64,000 bases of DNA, taken from assembly GCF_004364935.1 (NCBI RefSeq), contig NZ_SOBT01000008.1, forward strand, positions 809,534 through 873,533, read 5' to 3'. The position numbers and the translations under genes are program-made. This document shows positions 1 through 7,479 of this stretch, one piece after another; position 1 is the stretch's first letter; every line of letters starts with the position of its first letter. The DNA is from Panacagrimonas perspica (GTDB lineage: Bacteria; Pseudomonadota; Gammaproteobacteria; Nevskiales; Nevskiaceae). The notes below the pieces were generated by a model, which did no database searches, had not been told where the DNA came from, and saw only the letters and a list, made by a program, of their open reading frames with translations.

Positions 1-1626
1 CAGCGCACGGCGCTCGAAGGCCATGCGCGACACTTTCTCGGAGGCCTGCGCGCGAACCATCGCGGCCTGTACCGCGCTCGACAGCGCCTCGCTGGCCGGC
101 ACGGCCTCGAGACGCTTCTCGCAACGGGCGAGTTCGTCGCTGAGCAGGCGTGCGCTGCGGTACTGATCGAGCACGGCGACGAAGCCGTCGTCGGCGAGCA
201 GGTACTTCAGATAGCCGGTGTCGTCGGCGTAGGGCAGGTCGGCCAGCCATACGCGCCAGCCGCTGGAATCGTCGTTCTGGCCGGTGGCCACGGCATTCGC
301 GGCGCGTCCGCTGCCGACATGCGCCATCGCTTCCTCGAGCTGGGCGCGGGCGAGTTCGAGCTGCTTGGCCGCACGTTCGTAGTACGTGTGCGCCTGGGCG
401 CCGGTGCCGAGCTGGTCGAGCGCCCAGGCCAGCGCAAGGGCGCCTTCCTGCGCGTCGATGTCCAGCGGATCGCGACCGATCAGTTCGGTCCACGGCACGA
501 GTGCGCGCTCGAGCGCCTTCTTGCGATCCTTGTCCGGCCCCTTGTTGATGACGCGACGTTCGATCGCCGTGATGAAGACCGGGCGGCCGTCGAACGCGGG
601 TGACATCGGGCGCGTTCCGGTCGGGGCGCCGGACTCGGGAACCAGGAAGGACCAGCCGAAGCCGAGCAGAGCGGCATTACCGTAGGGGCCCGGGCTGCGC
701 ACGCGGGAGAACGCATCGATCGCCGACGGGCCGTTGCCGCCGCGCAGATACGCGTAGCCGAGCAGCAGGTTGGCGTGATCGCGCATCGTCCAGTCGGCCG
801 GCGTCTTGGCCTTCTGCTGCCCGATGGCTTCGAGAGCGACCAGATTCTGGCCGTCGCCGGATCCGCCGACGGCGGCGTTGAAGCTGGCCAGCGACGCAGC
901 GGGAATCGAGGTGCTGACGCCTTGTCCGGAGAGTCGCGCGAGGCTTTCGGAGAGCAGCCCCCCGCCGTCCTGCGAGCCGTAACCGCGAGACTGCAGGCGA
1001 GTGAGCAGCCGCGCCGCGGCATAAGGGCGATCGGCGTCGAGCCAGAACCGCGCCGCGCGCTGCCACATGCCCGAGCCGTCGGCGCCGTTGACCTGGCGCA
1101 CGCCCAGCGAACTCTTGCCGAAGCGCTGCTGCGCCATCGTGATTTCCATCAGCGTCTGGCCGGCCGGAATCTCGATGGCCTGGTCCAGACGCTCGACGGC
1201 ACGCGGGTCGGTGGGGCCGGCATCGAGGGTGCGGGCAAACAGTTCGAGCCGCAGACGATGCGTGCCGGGTTCGAGCGGCGCCAGCAGGGCAGGGTGCAGG
1301 CCGCCGGTGGCGATGGCGTTCCACTCGGCCTCGCCATATTCGTAGATCGTGGGTTCGTGATCGTCGATCCGCAGCGAGACCTTGCGAAGACGAAGTTCGT
1401 TGGGCTCGCTGCCGATGAAGATGCCGAGTTCGGCGGCAGGTCCTTCGTTGCGCTCGATCTGACTGATCTGGGAATCGAGCGAGAGCACCTGCATCGGCAG
1501 CAGCGCATCGGCTGCAACCGTCGGGCGGGCGCTGAGCAGGGAGAGCAGGATGAGGGCAGCGACGCCGGAGTTCCTGGCGATGCGCTTGCGTGACGACAAC
1601 CAGAGCATGGAGATTCGGTTCTTCAT
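1..1626 (-). CDS. Exported helical-repeat protein of unknown function (3' end outside window)
   Basis: The frame is open from an ATG at 1626 to the window edge (542 codons) with no stop, so the C-terminus is missing. The first ~38 residues look like a signal peptide: a basic start (MKNRISMLW), a hydrophobic stretch (VAALILLSLLSA) and a likely cleavage after TVAA. The mature part begins with a beta-rich segment (residues ~40-130), then becomes Ala/Leu-rich and helical with TPR-like spacing (for example LLLGYAYLRGGNGPSAIDAF), and near the window edge turns charged and coiled-coil-like. This suggests a periplasmic scaffold or assembly protein, but I do not recognise a family. No neighbour clearly shares its function; nasS lies upstream on the same strand 235 bases away. 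Confidence 0.7.
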   Translation of the reverse strand, partial: MKNRISMLWLSSRKRIARNSGVAALILLSLLSARPTVAADALLPMQVLSLDSQISQIERNEGPAAELGIFIGSEPNELRLRKVSLRIDDHEPTIYEYGEAEWNAIATGGLHPALLAPLEPGTHRLRLELFARTLDAGPTDPRAVERLDQAIEIPAGQTLMEITMAQQRFGKSSLGVRQVNGADGSGMWQRAARFWLDADRPYAAARLLTRLQSRGYGSQDGGGLLSESLARLSGQGVSTSIPAASLASFNAAVGGSGDGQNLVALEAIGQQKAKTPADWTMRDHANLLLGYAYLRGGNGPSAIDAFSRVRSPGPYGNAALLGFGWSFLVPESGAPTGTRPMSPAFDGRPVFITAIERRVINKGPDKDRKKALERALVPWTELIGRDPLDIDAQEGALALAWALDQLGTGAQAHTYYERAAKQLELARAQLEEAMAHVGSGRAANAVATGQNDDSSGWRVWLADLPYADDTGYLKYLLADDGFVAVLDQYRSARLLSDELARCEKRLEAVPASEALSSAVQAAMVRAQASEKVSRMAFERRAL

Positions 1627-1861
1627 CGAACGGCCGGGAGGACAGGGCGGTTCGTGCGACAGGGACGTGTGTCGTTCGTCCCCGGCGTACGGACTGCCGG
1701 GATGCGGACGACCTTGGCCGCGGTGTAGAGGGTCAGCGCTGACCCCGACACGATCGAGGCAAGCCTCGTGCCATTGCAGTCTCCGAATGGTGCGTCCCGC
1801 ACCGTATTGAGGAATCCGGAAGAACGGGCTCGTGCGCGATGAGCCGCGCATGAGCCTGTTT

Positions 1862-3076
1862 TCAGCCTGAAATCACGGCTTGCGCCACGTCGGCGAGCCA
1901 TCCGCGTGACGTGAGGTAGGCGGCGGGATTCTCCGGATCGAGTTGCTCGCCGGAGATGAAACGTGACTCGATGGTCGTCCCGTCGAGGCCCAACTCGACC
2001 TCGCCGCCGCCTTCGCGGACGGTGTCGTACGCCGGCAACGGGAAGTGCAGCGCCGCGGCCGCGTCGGCGAACGCCGCGCCGTCGCACACCTGCGCGCTGA
2101 GTGCGGCCAGCGGAAAGGGTTTGGCCCACTGTCGCCATCGCAGCATCTGCAAGGCGCACCACATCATCTGCGAGCGGCGCGGGAAGGCGGTCAGTCCGTG
2201 CGCGAAACGCGGCGGACTGATGGACTCGGGGCCGTGGAATGCCGCCTCGATCCAGGCCTCGGGCACCGACAACACCTTGCGCTTGAGCAGCAGTCCGGTC
2301 ATTTCGCGTACGACGTCGCGCGTGGCCAGGTCCCGCAGCGCCAGCATGACGGCCGCGATCAGCGCGCGATGCGTCTGCGGATGCGTGGCTGCCCATTCCT
2401 GGGTGACGCCGAGCACCTTGTCGACGTTGCCCTCCCAGATGGCACTGGTGGGCGTCACGATGACGCCCAGGTTTCCGCGCATCGCCGCCATGTTCCAGGG
2501 CTCGCCGACGCAGAACCCGTCTACCGCACCGCTTTCGAGCAGCCGCACCATTTGAGGAGGCGGTGCGACGCGGAACTCGATGGCTTCCGAATCCAGATCG
2601 ACGCCGCCCAAGGCGAGCCAGTCGCGCAGAAGATAGTGGTGCATCGAGAACGCGAACACGTGCGCCAATCGGAGGCGTCCGCCGGTCTGCACGAAGCGGC
2701 CGACGGCGCGCGCGCTCTCCACCGGGTTCATGCCCGGCGTGATGCCCAGGCGGTGGGCGATGCTGCGCGACAGCGTGATCGCCGAGCCGCCGTGCGACAG
2801 GCACAGGGCGGTGACGATGGGAACGCCGACACCGTCGGCGCCCAGCGACGCCGCCACCGGCATCGGCGCCAGGCACTGCGCGGCGTCGAGCGCGCCATAG
2901 GCGAGGCGATCGCGCAGCGAGGCCCACGACACCTCGCGCACCAGGTTCACGCTCAGTCCGGCGTCGTGGAAATACCCGCGGTGCGCGGCCCACAGCAGAG
3001 GCGCCGAATCCAGCAGCGGCATGTAGCCCACTGTCAGCTGGCCGGTCTCCGGCCTGAAGCGCAGCCCGGCCTTCAT
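1862..3076 (-). CDS. nasS: NasS-like nitrate sensor, copy 1 (NrtA/CmpA family, cytoplasmic)
   Basis: A 404-residue protein of the nitrate-binding NrtA/NasS family. It opens directly with the binding fold (LTVGYMPLLDSAPLLWAAHR) and has no signal peptide or lipobox, which separates cytoplasmic NasS sensors from transporter NrtA. Family features visible are CLAPMPVA, HHYLLRDWL, VDGFCVGEPWN and DKVLGVTQEWA. In characterised systems NasS holds the antiterminator NasT inactive until nitrate or nitrite binds. The ATG overlaps the stop of the upstream nasT by ATGA (3073-3076), so the two are translationally coupled. A second diverged copy is encoded at 4611-5693. The C-terminal ~60 residues are longer than in copy 2. 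Confidence 0.85.
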   Translation of the reverse strand: MKAGLRFRPETGQLTVGYMPLLDSAPLLWAAHRGYFHDAGLSVNLVREVSWASLRDRLAYGALDAAQCLAPMPVAASLGADGVGVPIVTALCLSHGGSAITLSRSIAHRLGITPGMNPVESARAVGRFVQTGGRLRLAHVFAFSMHHYLLRDWLALGGVDLDSEAIEFRVAPPPQMVRLLESGAVDGFCVGEPWNMAAMRGNLGVIVTPTSAIWEGNVDKVLGVTQEWAATHPQTHRALIAAVMLALRDLATRDVVREMTGLLLKRKVLSVPEAWIEAAFHGPESISPPRFAHGLTAFPRRSQMMWCALQMLRWRQWAKPFPLAALSAQVCDGAAFADAAAALHFPLPAYDTVREGGGEVELGLDGTTIESRFISGEQLDPENPAAYLTSRGWLADVAQAVISG

Positions 3077-3735
3077 GACTCGCCTGGCGTGTCGAATAGT
3101 TCCGCGGCGGCGAGCATGGTGCGGGCGGCTTCACCGATGGTGATGCGCCGCGCCATCGCGCTGCGTCGAAGCAGGGCGTAGGCGGCCGCTTCGTCGAGCT
3201 TGCGCAGCTTGGCGAGCATGGCCTTGGCGCGTTCCACGTCACGGCGGTCCGCCAGACGGGTGCGCATCTCCTCGAGCTCGTCACGCAGCTTCTGATGCTC
3301 GCGAAAGCGAGCGATCGCCACGTCCAGGATCGGCTTGAGACGAGGTTCGCTCAGGCCGTCGACGATGTAGGCGGTGACGCCGGCGCGCACCGCTTCGGCG
3401 ATGGTGTCCGGGTCTGAGTTGCGTGCGAAGAAGACGATGGGTCGCGGCACTTGTTGGGTGACCGCGGCGCAGTTGTCGAGAACGTCCCTGGCCGGGTTGT
3501 CCATATCGACCAGCACCACGTCCGGCTGCACGCGACGCACGGCGGCCAGCAGATCCTCGGTGGAGGACAGCCTTGCGACCACGTCGTTGCCGGTCGCCAG
3601 CAGCGCTTGCGTGACGAACGCCGTACGCGCGTCGTCATCATCCACCAGCATCACGCGCAGACTCACGGCCTGCCTGCGTGCTGCCGGCGTCCGCGACTGG
3701 GTGTTGCCCCGCACCCTTTCATTGCAGATCGACAT
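3073..3735 (-). CDS. nasT: NasT-like ANTAR-domain response regulator, copy 1
   Basis: A receiver-type domain (VMLVDDDD near the N-terminus; VVLVDMDNP holds the phospho-acceptor position) is followed by a coiled linker and a C-terminal ANTAR RNA-binding domain (LADRRDVERAKAML..., last ~60 residues). NasT proteins bind leader hairpins and prevent intrinsic termination of nitrate-assimilation operons. Compared with copy 2 the ANTAR helix is divergent: the usual GLLM is AMLA and the usual AMD is AMA, so RNA binding may be altered. The ATG at 3735 gives a 34-residue lead-in; a GTG at 3666 (VSLRVMLVDDD) is a plausible alternative. It is coupled to nasS and preceded by a -24/-12 promoter and two hairpins on the same strand. 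Confidence 0.82.
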   Translation of the reverse strand: MSICNERVRGNTQSRTPAARRQAVSLRVMLVDDDDARTAFVTQALLATGNDVVARLSSTEDLLAAVRRVQPDVVLVDMDNPARDVLDNCAAVTQQVPRPIVFFARNSDPDTIAEAVRAGVTAYIVDGLSEPRLKPILDVAIARFREHQKLRDELEEMRTRLADRRDVERAKAMLAKLRKLDEAAAYALLRRSAMARRITIGEAARTMLAAAELFDTPGES

Positions 3736-3819
3736 TGGTCATGTTTTCCCTCATTGGTCGGTCCCGCAGCGTTATCGCCGTCTCCTCCAGAAACACTGAA
3801 GCCCCCACTGCTCACGCAG

Positions 3820-3836
3820 AGGACGCTCGCTGTCCT
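3820..3836 (-). promoter_or_regulatory. Second leader stem-loop of nasTS copy 1 (7-nt loop)
   Basis: Read on the minus strand, AGGAC pairs with GTCCT around loop AGCGAGC, a 5-bp stem with a 7-nt loop. The loop has A at position 1 and G at position 4, the bases conserved in ANTAR-bound hexaloops, but it is one base too long. It lies between the proposed transcription start (~3911) and nasT (3735). Confidence 0.4.
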
Positions 3837-3885
3837 GTGGACCTACCTGTAAGTGCGAGCTGTCCCTTTCGGGTCCTCGCGGAGC

Positions 3886-3901
3886 GGGGCGGCGCTGCCC
3901 C
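3886..3901 (-). promoter_or_regulatory. ANTAR-type hexaloop hairpin in leader of nasTS copy 1
   Basis: On the minus strand GGGGC pairs with GCCCC around hexaloop AGCGCC. A1 and G4 of the loop match the conserved positions described for ANTAR target RNAs. It begins about 10 nt after the start predicted from the -24/-12 element at 3922-3937, so the sensor operon may itself be a NasT target. No U-tract terminator follows on this strand. Confidence 0.5.
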
Positions 3902-3921
3902 ACCTGATCCGCCGTTACAGC

Positions 3922-3937
3922 AGCCAAAGGCGTGCCA
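3922..3937 (-). promoter_or_regulatory. Sigma-54 (-24/-12) promoter for nasT-nasS copy 1
   Basis: Read on the minus strand the sequence is TGGCACG-CCTT-TGGCT, against the consensus TGGCACG-N4-TTGCW. There is one mismatch in the -12 element, and the GG and GC dinucleotides have the required spacing. The predicted start is near 3911, leaving a leader of about 175 nt before nasT at 3735. Confidence 0.65.
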
Positions 3938-3988
3938 TGTTGTAGGACAGTGCAGCGGACGCCCGATGCCGTGCACCGCACTAAGCGG

Positions 3989-4004
3989 GGGCATGCTTAT
4001 TGCC
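3989..4004 (+). promoter_or_regulatory. Possible sigma-54 promoter for nasT-nasS copy 2
   Basis: GGGCATG-CTTA-TTGCC has correctly spaced GG and GC with three deviations from TGGCACG-N4-TTGCW. The predicted start is near 4015. If real, the upstream TTG at 4000 cannot be the start codon of nasT, which favours the GTG at 4045. Confidence 0.4.
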
Positions 4005-4044
4005 TCAAACGGGAGCAACACGAAACCGGAATTCCAAGACCGCA

Positions 4045-4614
4045 GTGCGAGTCATCCTTGTCGACGACGACCCCAACCGCATGAGCCTGCTCGATTCGGC
4101 GCTGAGCGCGGCAGGTCACGAAGTGGTGGGCAGACTGTTCGATACCGACGACATCCTCCGCGCCGTGGACCGGCTGGCGCCCGACATCGTGCTGCTGGAC
4201 GTGGACAGCCCCACGCGCGACACGCTCGAGTCGCTCGGCCAGATCTCCCGTGACCGCCCGCGGCCGATCGTCCTGTTCGCGCAGAAGTCGGATTCCGAAA
4301 CCATCCGGCGCGCGATGCGGGCCGGCGTGTCGGCCTACGTGGTCGACGGCATGAACCCGAACCGCCTGCAGCCGGTGATCGAAGTGGCGATCGCGCGCTT
4401 CGAGGAATTCCAGGGCATGCGGCGCGAGCTGGAGAACGCGAAGATCAAGCTGGCCGATCGTCGCGACGTCGAGAAGGCCAAGGGCCTGCTGATGAAACGA
4501 AGAGGGGTGAACGAGGACGTGGCCTACGAACTGATGCGCAAGATGGCGATGGACCGCAACATCCGGCTCGGCGAGATTGCGCGCTCGCTGATCGCGGCGG
4601 CGGAACTGCTGTGA
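4045..4614 (+). CDS. nasT: NasT-like ANTAR-domain response regulator, copy 2
   Basis: A 189-residue receiver plus ANTAR protein: VILVDDDP at the N-terminus, IVLLDVDSPT with the acceptor Asp, a PIVLFAQKSD strand, and a canonical ANTAR segment (DRRDVEKAKGLLMKRRG, then AYELMRKMAMDRN). It should bind hexaloop hairpins in nitrate-operon leaders. By eye it is roughly half identical to copy 1 but keeps the consensus ANTAR residues, so it is the likelier active antiterminator. I chose GTG 4045 because it begins right at the receiver strand and an in-frame TTG at 4000 lies inside a possible promoter; the longer form remains possible. nasS follows with a GTGA overlap. Confidence 0.83.
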   Translation: MRVILVDDDPNRMSLLDSALSAAGHEVVGRLFDTDDILRAVDRLAPDIVLLDVDSPTRDTLESLGQISRDRPRPIVLFAQKSDSETIRRAMRAGVSAYVVDGMNPNRLQPVIEVAIARFEEFQGMRRELENAKIKLADRRDVEKAKGLLMKRRGVNEDVAYELMRKMAMDRNIRLGEIARSLIAAAELL

Positions 4615-5693
4615 ACGCCACGCCGGTGAAACGCGCGCGTCTGCGTATCGGCATGCTGCCGCTCGCCGATGCCGTGCCGCTGCTGGTGGCGCGCGACATG
4701 GGTTTCTTCGCCGGGCAGGGACTCGACGTGACGCTGTCCCTGGAGGGCTCCTGGGCGGGCATTCGCGACAAGCTCGCCGCCGGCATGCTCGACGCTGCCC
4801 AGCTGCTGGCGCCCATGCCCCTGGCGGCCAATCTGGGCGCGGATCGTCTCGGTGTTCCGATGGAAGCGGCGATCGTGCTGTCGCGCAACGGCAGCAGCAT
4901 CACCGTCTCCAACGAACTCTTCCTGGCGATGGGCTCGCCACCGCCCGATCCGGTGGCGGCAGGACAGGCGCTGTGGCGGGTCATCGAAGCGGATCGCGTC
5001 GCGGGCCGTCCGCGCCGGACCTTCGCCCACGTGTTCCCCTTTTCGGCACACCACTATCTGTTGCGGGACTGGCTCGACGCCGCCGGCATCGAGCCGGACC
5101 GCGACGTCGACGTCGTCGTCATCCCGCCGCCGCTGATGCTCGAGCACCTGCGCAGCGGGCGCGTGGACGGGTACTGCGTCGGCGCGCCCTGGGGCATGGC
5201 GGCGGAAATCGAAGGGGTGGGACGGCGTCTGATGCCGACGCACCTGCTGCGGATGGACTGCGCCGACAAGGTGCTCGGCGTGACGCGCGAATGGGCGATG
5301 CTCAACGCGCAGACGCATTTGTCGTTGATCGCCGCGCTGATCGAAGCCGGCCGCTGGCTCGAGCAGGCGGACCACCGCGAACAGGCCGCGCAGATGCTGG
5401 TCGACTCCCGGCTGATCGCGGCGCCGCACGAGTCGCTGCTGCGTGCGCTCACCGACGAAGGCGACGGTGTCTACGCGCCGAGATTCGTTTTCGGCGTCGG
5501 TGATTCGGCGAAGCCGCGCCACGAGGACGCGCGCTGGTTCCTGTCGCAGATGCGGCGCTGGGACCAGGTCAACGGGCCGATCGACGTCGATGCGCTGGTC
5601 CAGTCGAGCCACCGGCTGGGACTGTACGAGCAGGCGGAGTCGCTGGCCCGCGCCCCGGCCGCCGGTGACGTCGTGGCTCGCTGTTTGCATTAG
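4611..5693 (+). CDS. nasS: NasS-like nitrate sensor, copy 2
   Basis: A 360-residue NrtA/NasS-family binding protein without signal peptide (starts LRIGMLPLADAVPLLVARDM). It shares with copy 1 the signatures LLAPMPLAANLGADRLGVP, HHYLLRDWLDAAG, VDGYCVGAPWG and DKVLGVTREWA. The start GTG at 4611 overlaps the nasT stop (GTGA), indicating coupled synthesis of sensor and antiterminator. The final codons overlap a strong -24/-12 promoter (5674-5689) that drives the next transcription unit. The likely role is to release NasT when nitrate or nitrite is bound. Confidence 0.85.
   Translation: MNATPVKRARLRIGMLPLADAVPLLVARDMGFFAGQGLDVTLSLEGSWAGIRDKLAAGMLDAAQLLAPMPLAANLGADRLGVPMEAAIVLSRNGSSITVSNELFLAMGSPPPDPVAAGQALWRVIEADRVAGRPRRTFAHVFPFSAHHYLLRDWLDAAGIEPDRDVDVVVIPPPLMLEHLRSGRVDGYCVGAPWGMAAEIEGVGRRLMPTHLLRMDCADKVLGVTREWAMLNAQTHLSLIAALIEAGRWLEQADHREQAAQMLVDSRLIAAPHESLLRALTDEGDGVYAPRFVFGVGDSAKPRHEDARWFLSQMRRWDQVNGPIDVDALVQSSHRLGLYEQAESLARAPAAGDVVARCLH
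5674..5689 (+). promoter_or_regulatory. Sigma-54 (-24/-12) promoter for the nitrate assimilation operon
   Basis: TGGCTCG-CTGT-TTGCA matches TGGCACG-N4-TTGCW with one mismatch and ideal spacing. It lies inside the last codons of nasS copy 2. The predicted start is near 5700, just upstream of two hexaloop hairpins and an intrinsic terminator. Confidence 0.7.
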
Positions 5694-5726
5694 CCGGACC
5701 TGCTGCACCTAGCGTCGCGCGCGAGC

Positions 5727-5766
5727 GCTGGCCTTCCTGCGAAGGCCAGCCGGTCAAGACAGGCCG
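5727..5766 (+). promoter_or_regulatory. Tandem hexaloop stem-loops, candidate NasT (ANTAR) target
   Basis: The first stem (9 bp, GCTGGCCTT with AAGGCCAGC) closes a hexaloop CCTGCG. It is immediately followed by a 5-bp stem (CGGTC with GGCCG, one wobble pair) closing hexaloop AAGACA. Two adjacent hexaloop hairpins upstream of a terminator is the known layout of ANTAR antitermination leaders. The first loop has the conserved G4 but not A1; the second has A1 but not G4, so the match is architectural rather than perfect. Confidence 0.5.
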
Positions 5767-5800
5767 AATCGCGTCGACAGCGGCAGCAACGAACGGGCAA

Positions 5801-5852
5801 GGACGCCATCCCCCACAGCCAGCCATGGCTGGCGGGGATGGCGTCCTTTTTT
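5801..5852 (+). terminator. Strong intrinsic terminator in the leader before the porin gene
   Basis: A 13-bp outer stem (GGACGCCATCCCC with GGGGATGGCGTCC) encloses the 16-base perfect palindrome GCCAGCCATGGCTGGC and is followed by six T residues (5847-5852). It lies about 100 nt after the predicted sigma-54 start and 40 nt before the porin ATG. It is therefore placed as an attenuator, although it would also end nasTS transcripts. Confidence 0.85.
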
Positions 5853-5892
5853 GTGCCCGCGATCCGTGATTCGAGCCAATGGAGCCTTGAAG

Positions 5893-7239
5893 ATGAATGC
5901 CTGCGGGAGGAGGGGCCGACGACGCCCCGTGTCGATGTGGATTTGTGCGTGGAGGGGCCACGCGGCACGCGATGCCGCCCGGTTGCTCGCCTGCGCTGCG
6001 GCGTTGTCGCCGGTGCTGGCCTGGGCGGCCGACTCCGCCGGGCAACTCGGCCGGAACATTTCGGGCGGCAAGCCCAACGTGGAGCTGCGCGTGCGTTCCG
6101 AGACCGTCGAGCAGGACAGTTTCGACCACGACGGCGAGGCGCTGACGGTACGCGCCCGCGTCGGCTACACGACCGCGAAGTGGAACGCGCTCGACGCGCA
6201 GATGGAGTACGAGGGCGCCCGCTCGATCGGCAGCGACGAACACTACAACAGCAGCGAGAACGGTCATGTCGACCGTCCGATGGTGGCCGATCCGGACTTC
6301 GACGAGCTCAACCAGGCCTGGTTGCGCTGGACCGGGCTGCCGCAGACCACGCTCAAGTACGGTCGCCAACGCATCGTGTTCGACAACGCGCGTTTCGTCG
6401 GCAACGTCGGATGGAGGCAGAACGAGACGACGTTCGATGCCGCGCTGCTGAGCACGCAGCTCCTGCCGCGCACGACGCTGACCTATGCCTGGGTGAGCAA
6501 TGTCGATTCGTCCCGCTACTTCGATCTGGATCCGGGTCCGGCGGTGAAACTCGCCAACGATCTGAACGTCGGCGCGCATCTGGTCAACGCCTCGGTCGCC
6601 GTCGTCGATCGCCGTCTGCAGCTCACCGGCTACGGCTATCTGCTGGATTTCCACGACGCGCCGGTCGGCCCGGCGACGCGCCTCTACGGTGACACGCAGA
6701 CTTACGGACTGCGTGCAACCGGCGCGGCCCCGGTGCAGGCGATGACCGTATCGTATGCGGCGGAATTCGCATCGCAGGACGGCTACGCGGACGCCGTTCA
6801 CAGCCCTTCGCTGCATTACTCGCTGCTGGAGCTGGTGCTGGTCCGCGGCATCTTCAAGGCGACGGTAGGGCGTGAGCAGCTCGACGGCGACGGCGCGATC
6901 AGTTTCCAGACGCCGCTCGCCACGGCGCACATGCACCAGGGCTGGGCGGACCAGTTCCTGATCACGCCGCCGGGAGGGCTCGAGCGCTGCTACGTCGGCC
7001 TGAGCGCGAACCTGCGCAAGCTGGGTTTGTCGCTGCTGTTGCACGACTTCGAGTCGGCGAAGGGCAATGCCGACTACGGCGACGAGGTCGACGTGCTGGT
7101 GAGCTATGCGCTGGTCGAGAACCTGAATCTGAGCGCAAAGCTCGCGCGTTACTCGGCGGATGAATATCCGGTCGCGGGCACGCCGGAGCGGACCTTCGAT
7201 ACGACGAAGAGCTGGGTGTACGCGGAGTACAAATTCTAG
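5893..7239 (+). CDS. Outer-membrane porin, alginate-export (AlgE-like) family
   Basis: A 448-residue protein with an extended N-terminal signal region (hydrophobic ACAAALSPVLAWAA, predicted cleavage around residue 47), then alternating amphipathic beta strands and a C-terminal aromatic end (WVYAEYKF, terminal Phe) typical of outer-membrane barrels. It resembles alginate_export-domain porins, which often sit beside nitrate-assimilation genes in pseudomonads. The probable role is passage of nitrate/nitrite or another small anion across the outer membrane; the substrate is inferred only from position. GGAG lies 8 bases before the ATG at 5893. It is the first gene after the sigma-54/terminator leader. 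An in-frame ATG at 5851 falls within the terminator U-tract and was rejected. Confidence 0.72.
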   Translation: MNACGRRGRRRPVSMWICAWRGHAARDAARLLACAAALSPVLAWAADSAGQLGRNISGGKPNVELRVRSETVEQDSFDHDGEALTVRARVGYTTAKWNALDAQMEYEGARSIGSDEHYNSSENGHVDRPMVADPDFDELNQAWLRWTGLPQTTLKYGRQRIVFDNARFVGNVGWRQNETTFDAALLSTQLLPRTTLTYAWVSNVDSSRYFDLDPGPAVKLANDLNVGAHLVNASVAVVDRRLQLTGYGYLLDFHDAPVGPATRLYGDTQTYGLRATGAAPVQAMTVSYAAEFASQDGYADAVHSPSLHYSLLELVLVRGIFKATVGREQLDGDGAISFQTPLATAHMHQGWADQFLITPPGGLERCYVGLSANLRKLGLSLLLHDFESAKGNADYGDEVDVLVSYALVENLNLSAKLARYSADEYPVAGTPERTFDTTKSWVYAEYKF

Positions 7240-7277
7240 GGAGCGCCTGCGATTCCTCGCTCCCGTTTCGGCATTTC

Positions 7278-7346
7278 GTAGCCCGGACGAAGTCCGGGTT
7301 TTCTCTTGCCGGCATGGCGGAACCCCGGACTTCGTCCGGGCTACGG
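7278..7346. repeat. Paired palindromic repeat, copy 1 of the 'tagcccgg' family
   Basis: Two inverted arms, gtagcccggacgaagtccgg and ccggacttcgtccgggctac, flank about 25 bases. Each arm is itself a hairpin. Related pairs occur at 15907, 16850, 27938, 32342 and 53995, and a single arm occurs at 25294. They look like REP/BIME-type elements. Confidence 0.85.
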
Positions 7347-7453
7347 GACTCGCGATTCCGGGTGGATGCATGCAGCGCACCGAGTGAGTGCGATTCGGCA
7401 GCCCGATGTTCCAGCCTGGGGCGCGAATCCCCCCGAATCGGGCCTGATCCAGT

Positions 7454-7469
7454 CGGCACAGTGCTTGCT
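7454..7469 (+). promoter_or_regulatory. Sigma-54 (-24/-12) promoter for the nitrate transporter
   Basis: CGGCACA-GTGC-TTGCT fits TGGCACG-N4-TTGCW with two mismatches and correct GG/GC spacing. The predicted start (~7480) coincides with the base of the hairpin at 7480-7503. Confidence 0.58.
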
Positions 7470-7479
7470 CGGAAAACTC

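Noticed and set aside
775-1593. A 272-codon plus-strand frame near the left edge
   Set aside because: It is antisense to the minus-strand exported protein that is open from 1626 to the edge and has a clear signal peptide; the plus frame has no recognisable domain.
1627-1861. Gap between nasS copy 1 and the exported protein
   Set aside because: Searched for a small gene or terminator; only weak short palindromes were visible, so nothing is annotated.
3971-3981. GTGCACCGCAC as an NtrC binding site between the nasTS pairs
   Set aside because: Only one half of the TGCACC-type NtrC dyad is convincing; no correctly spaced second half-site is present, so it was not listed as a feature.
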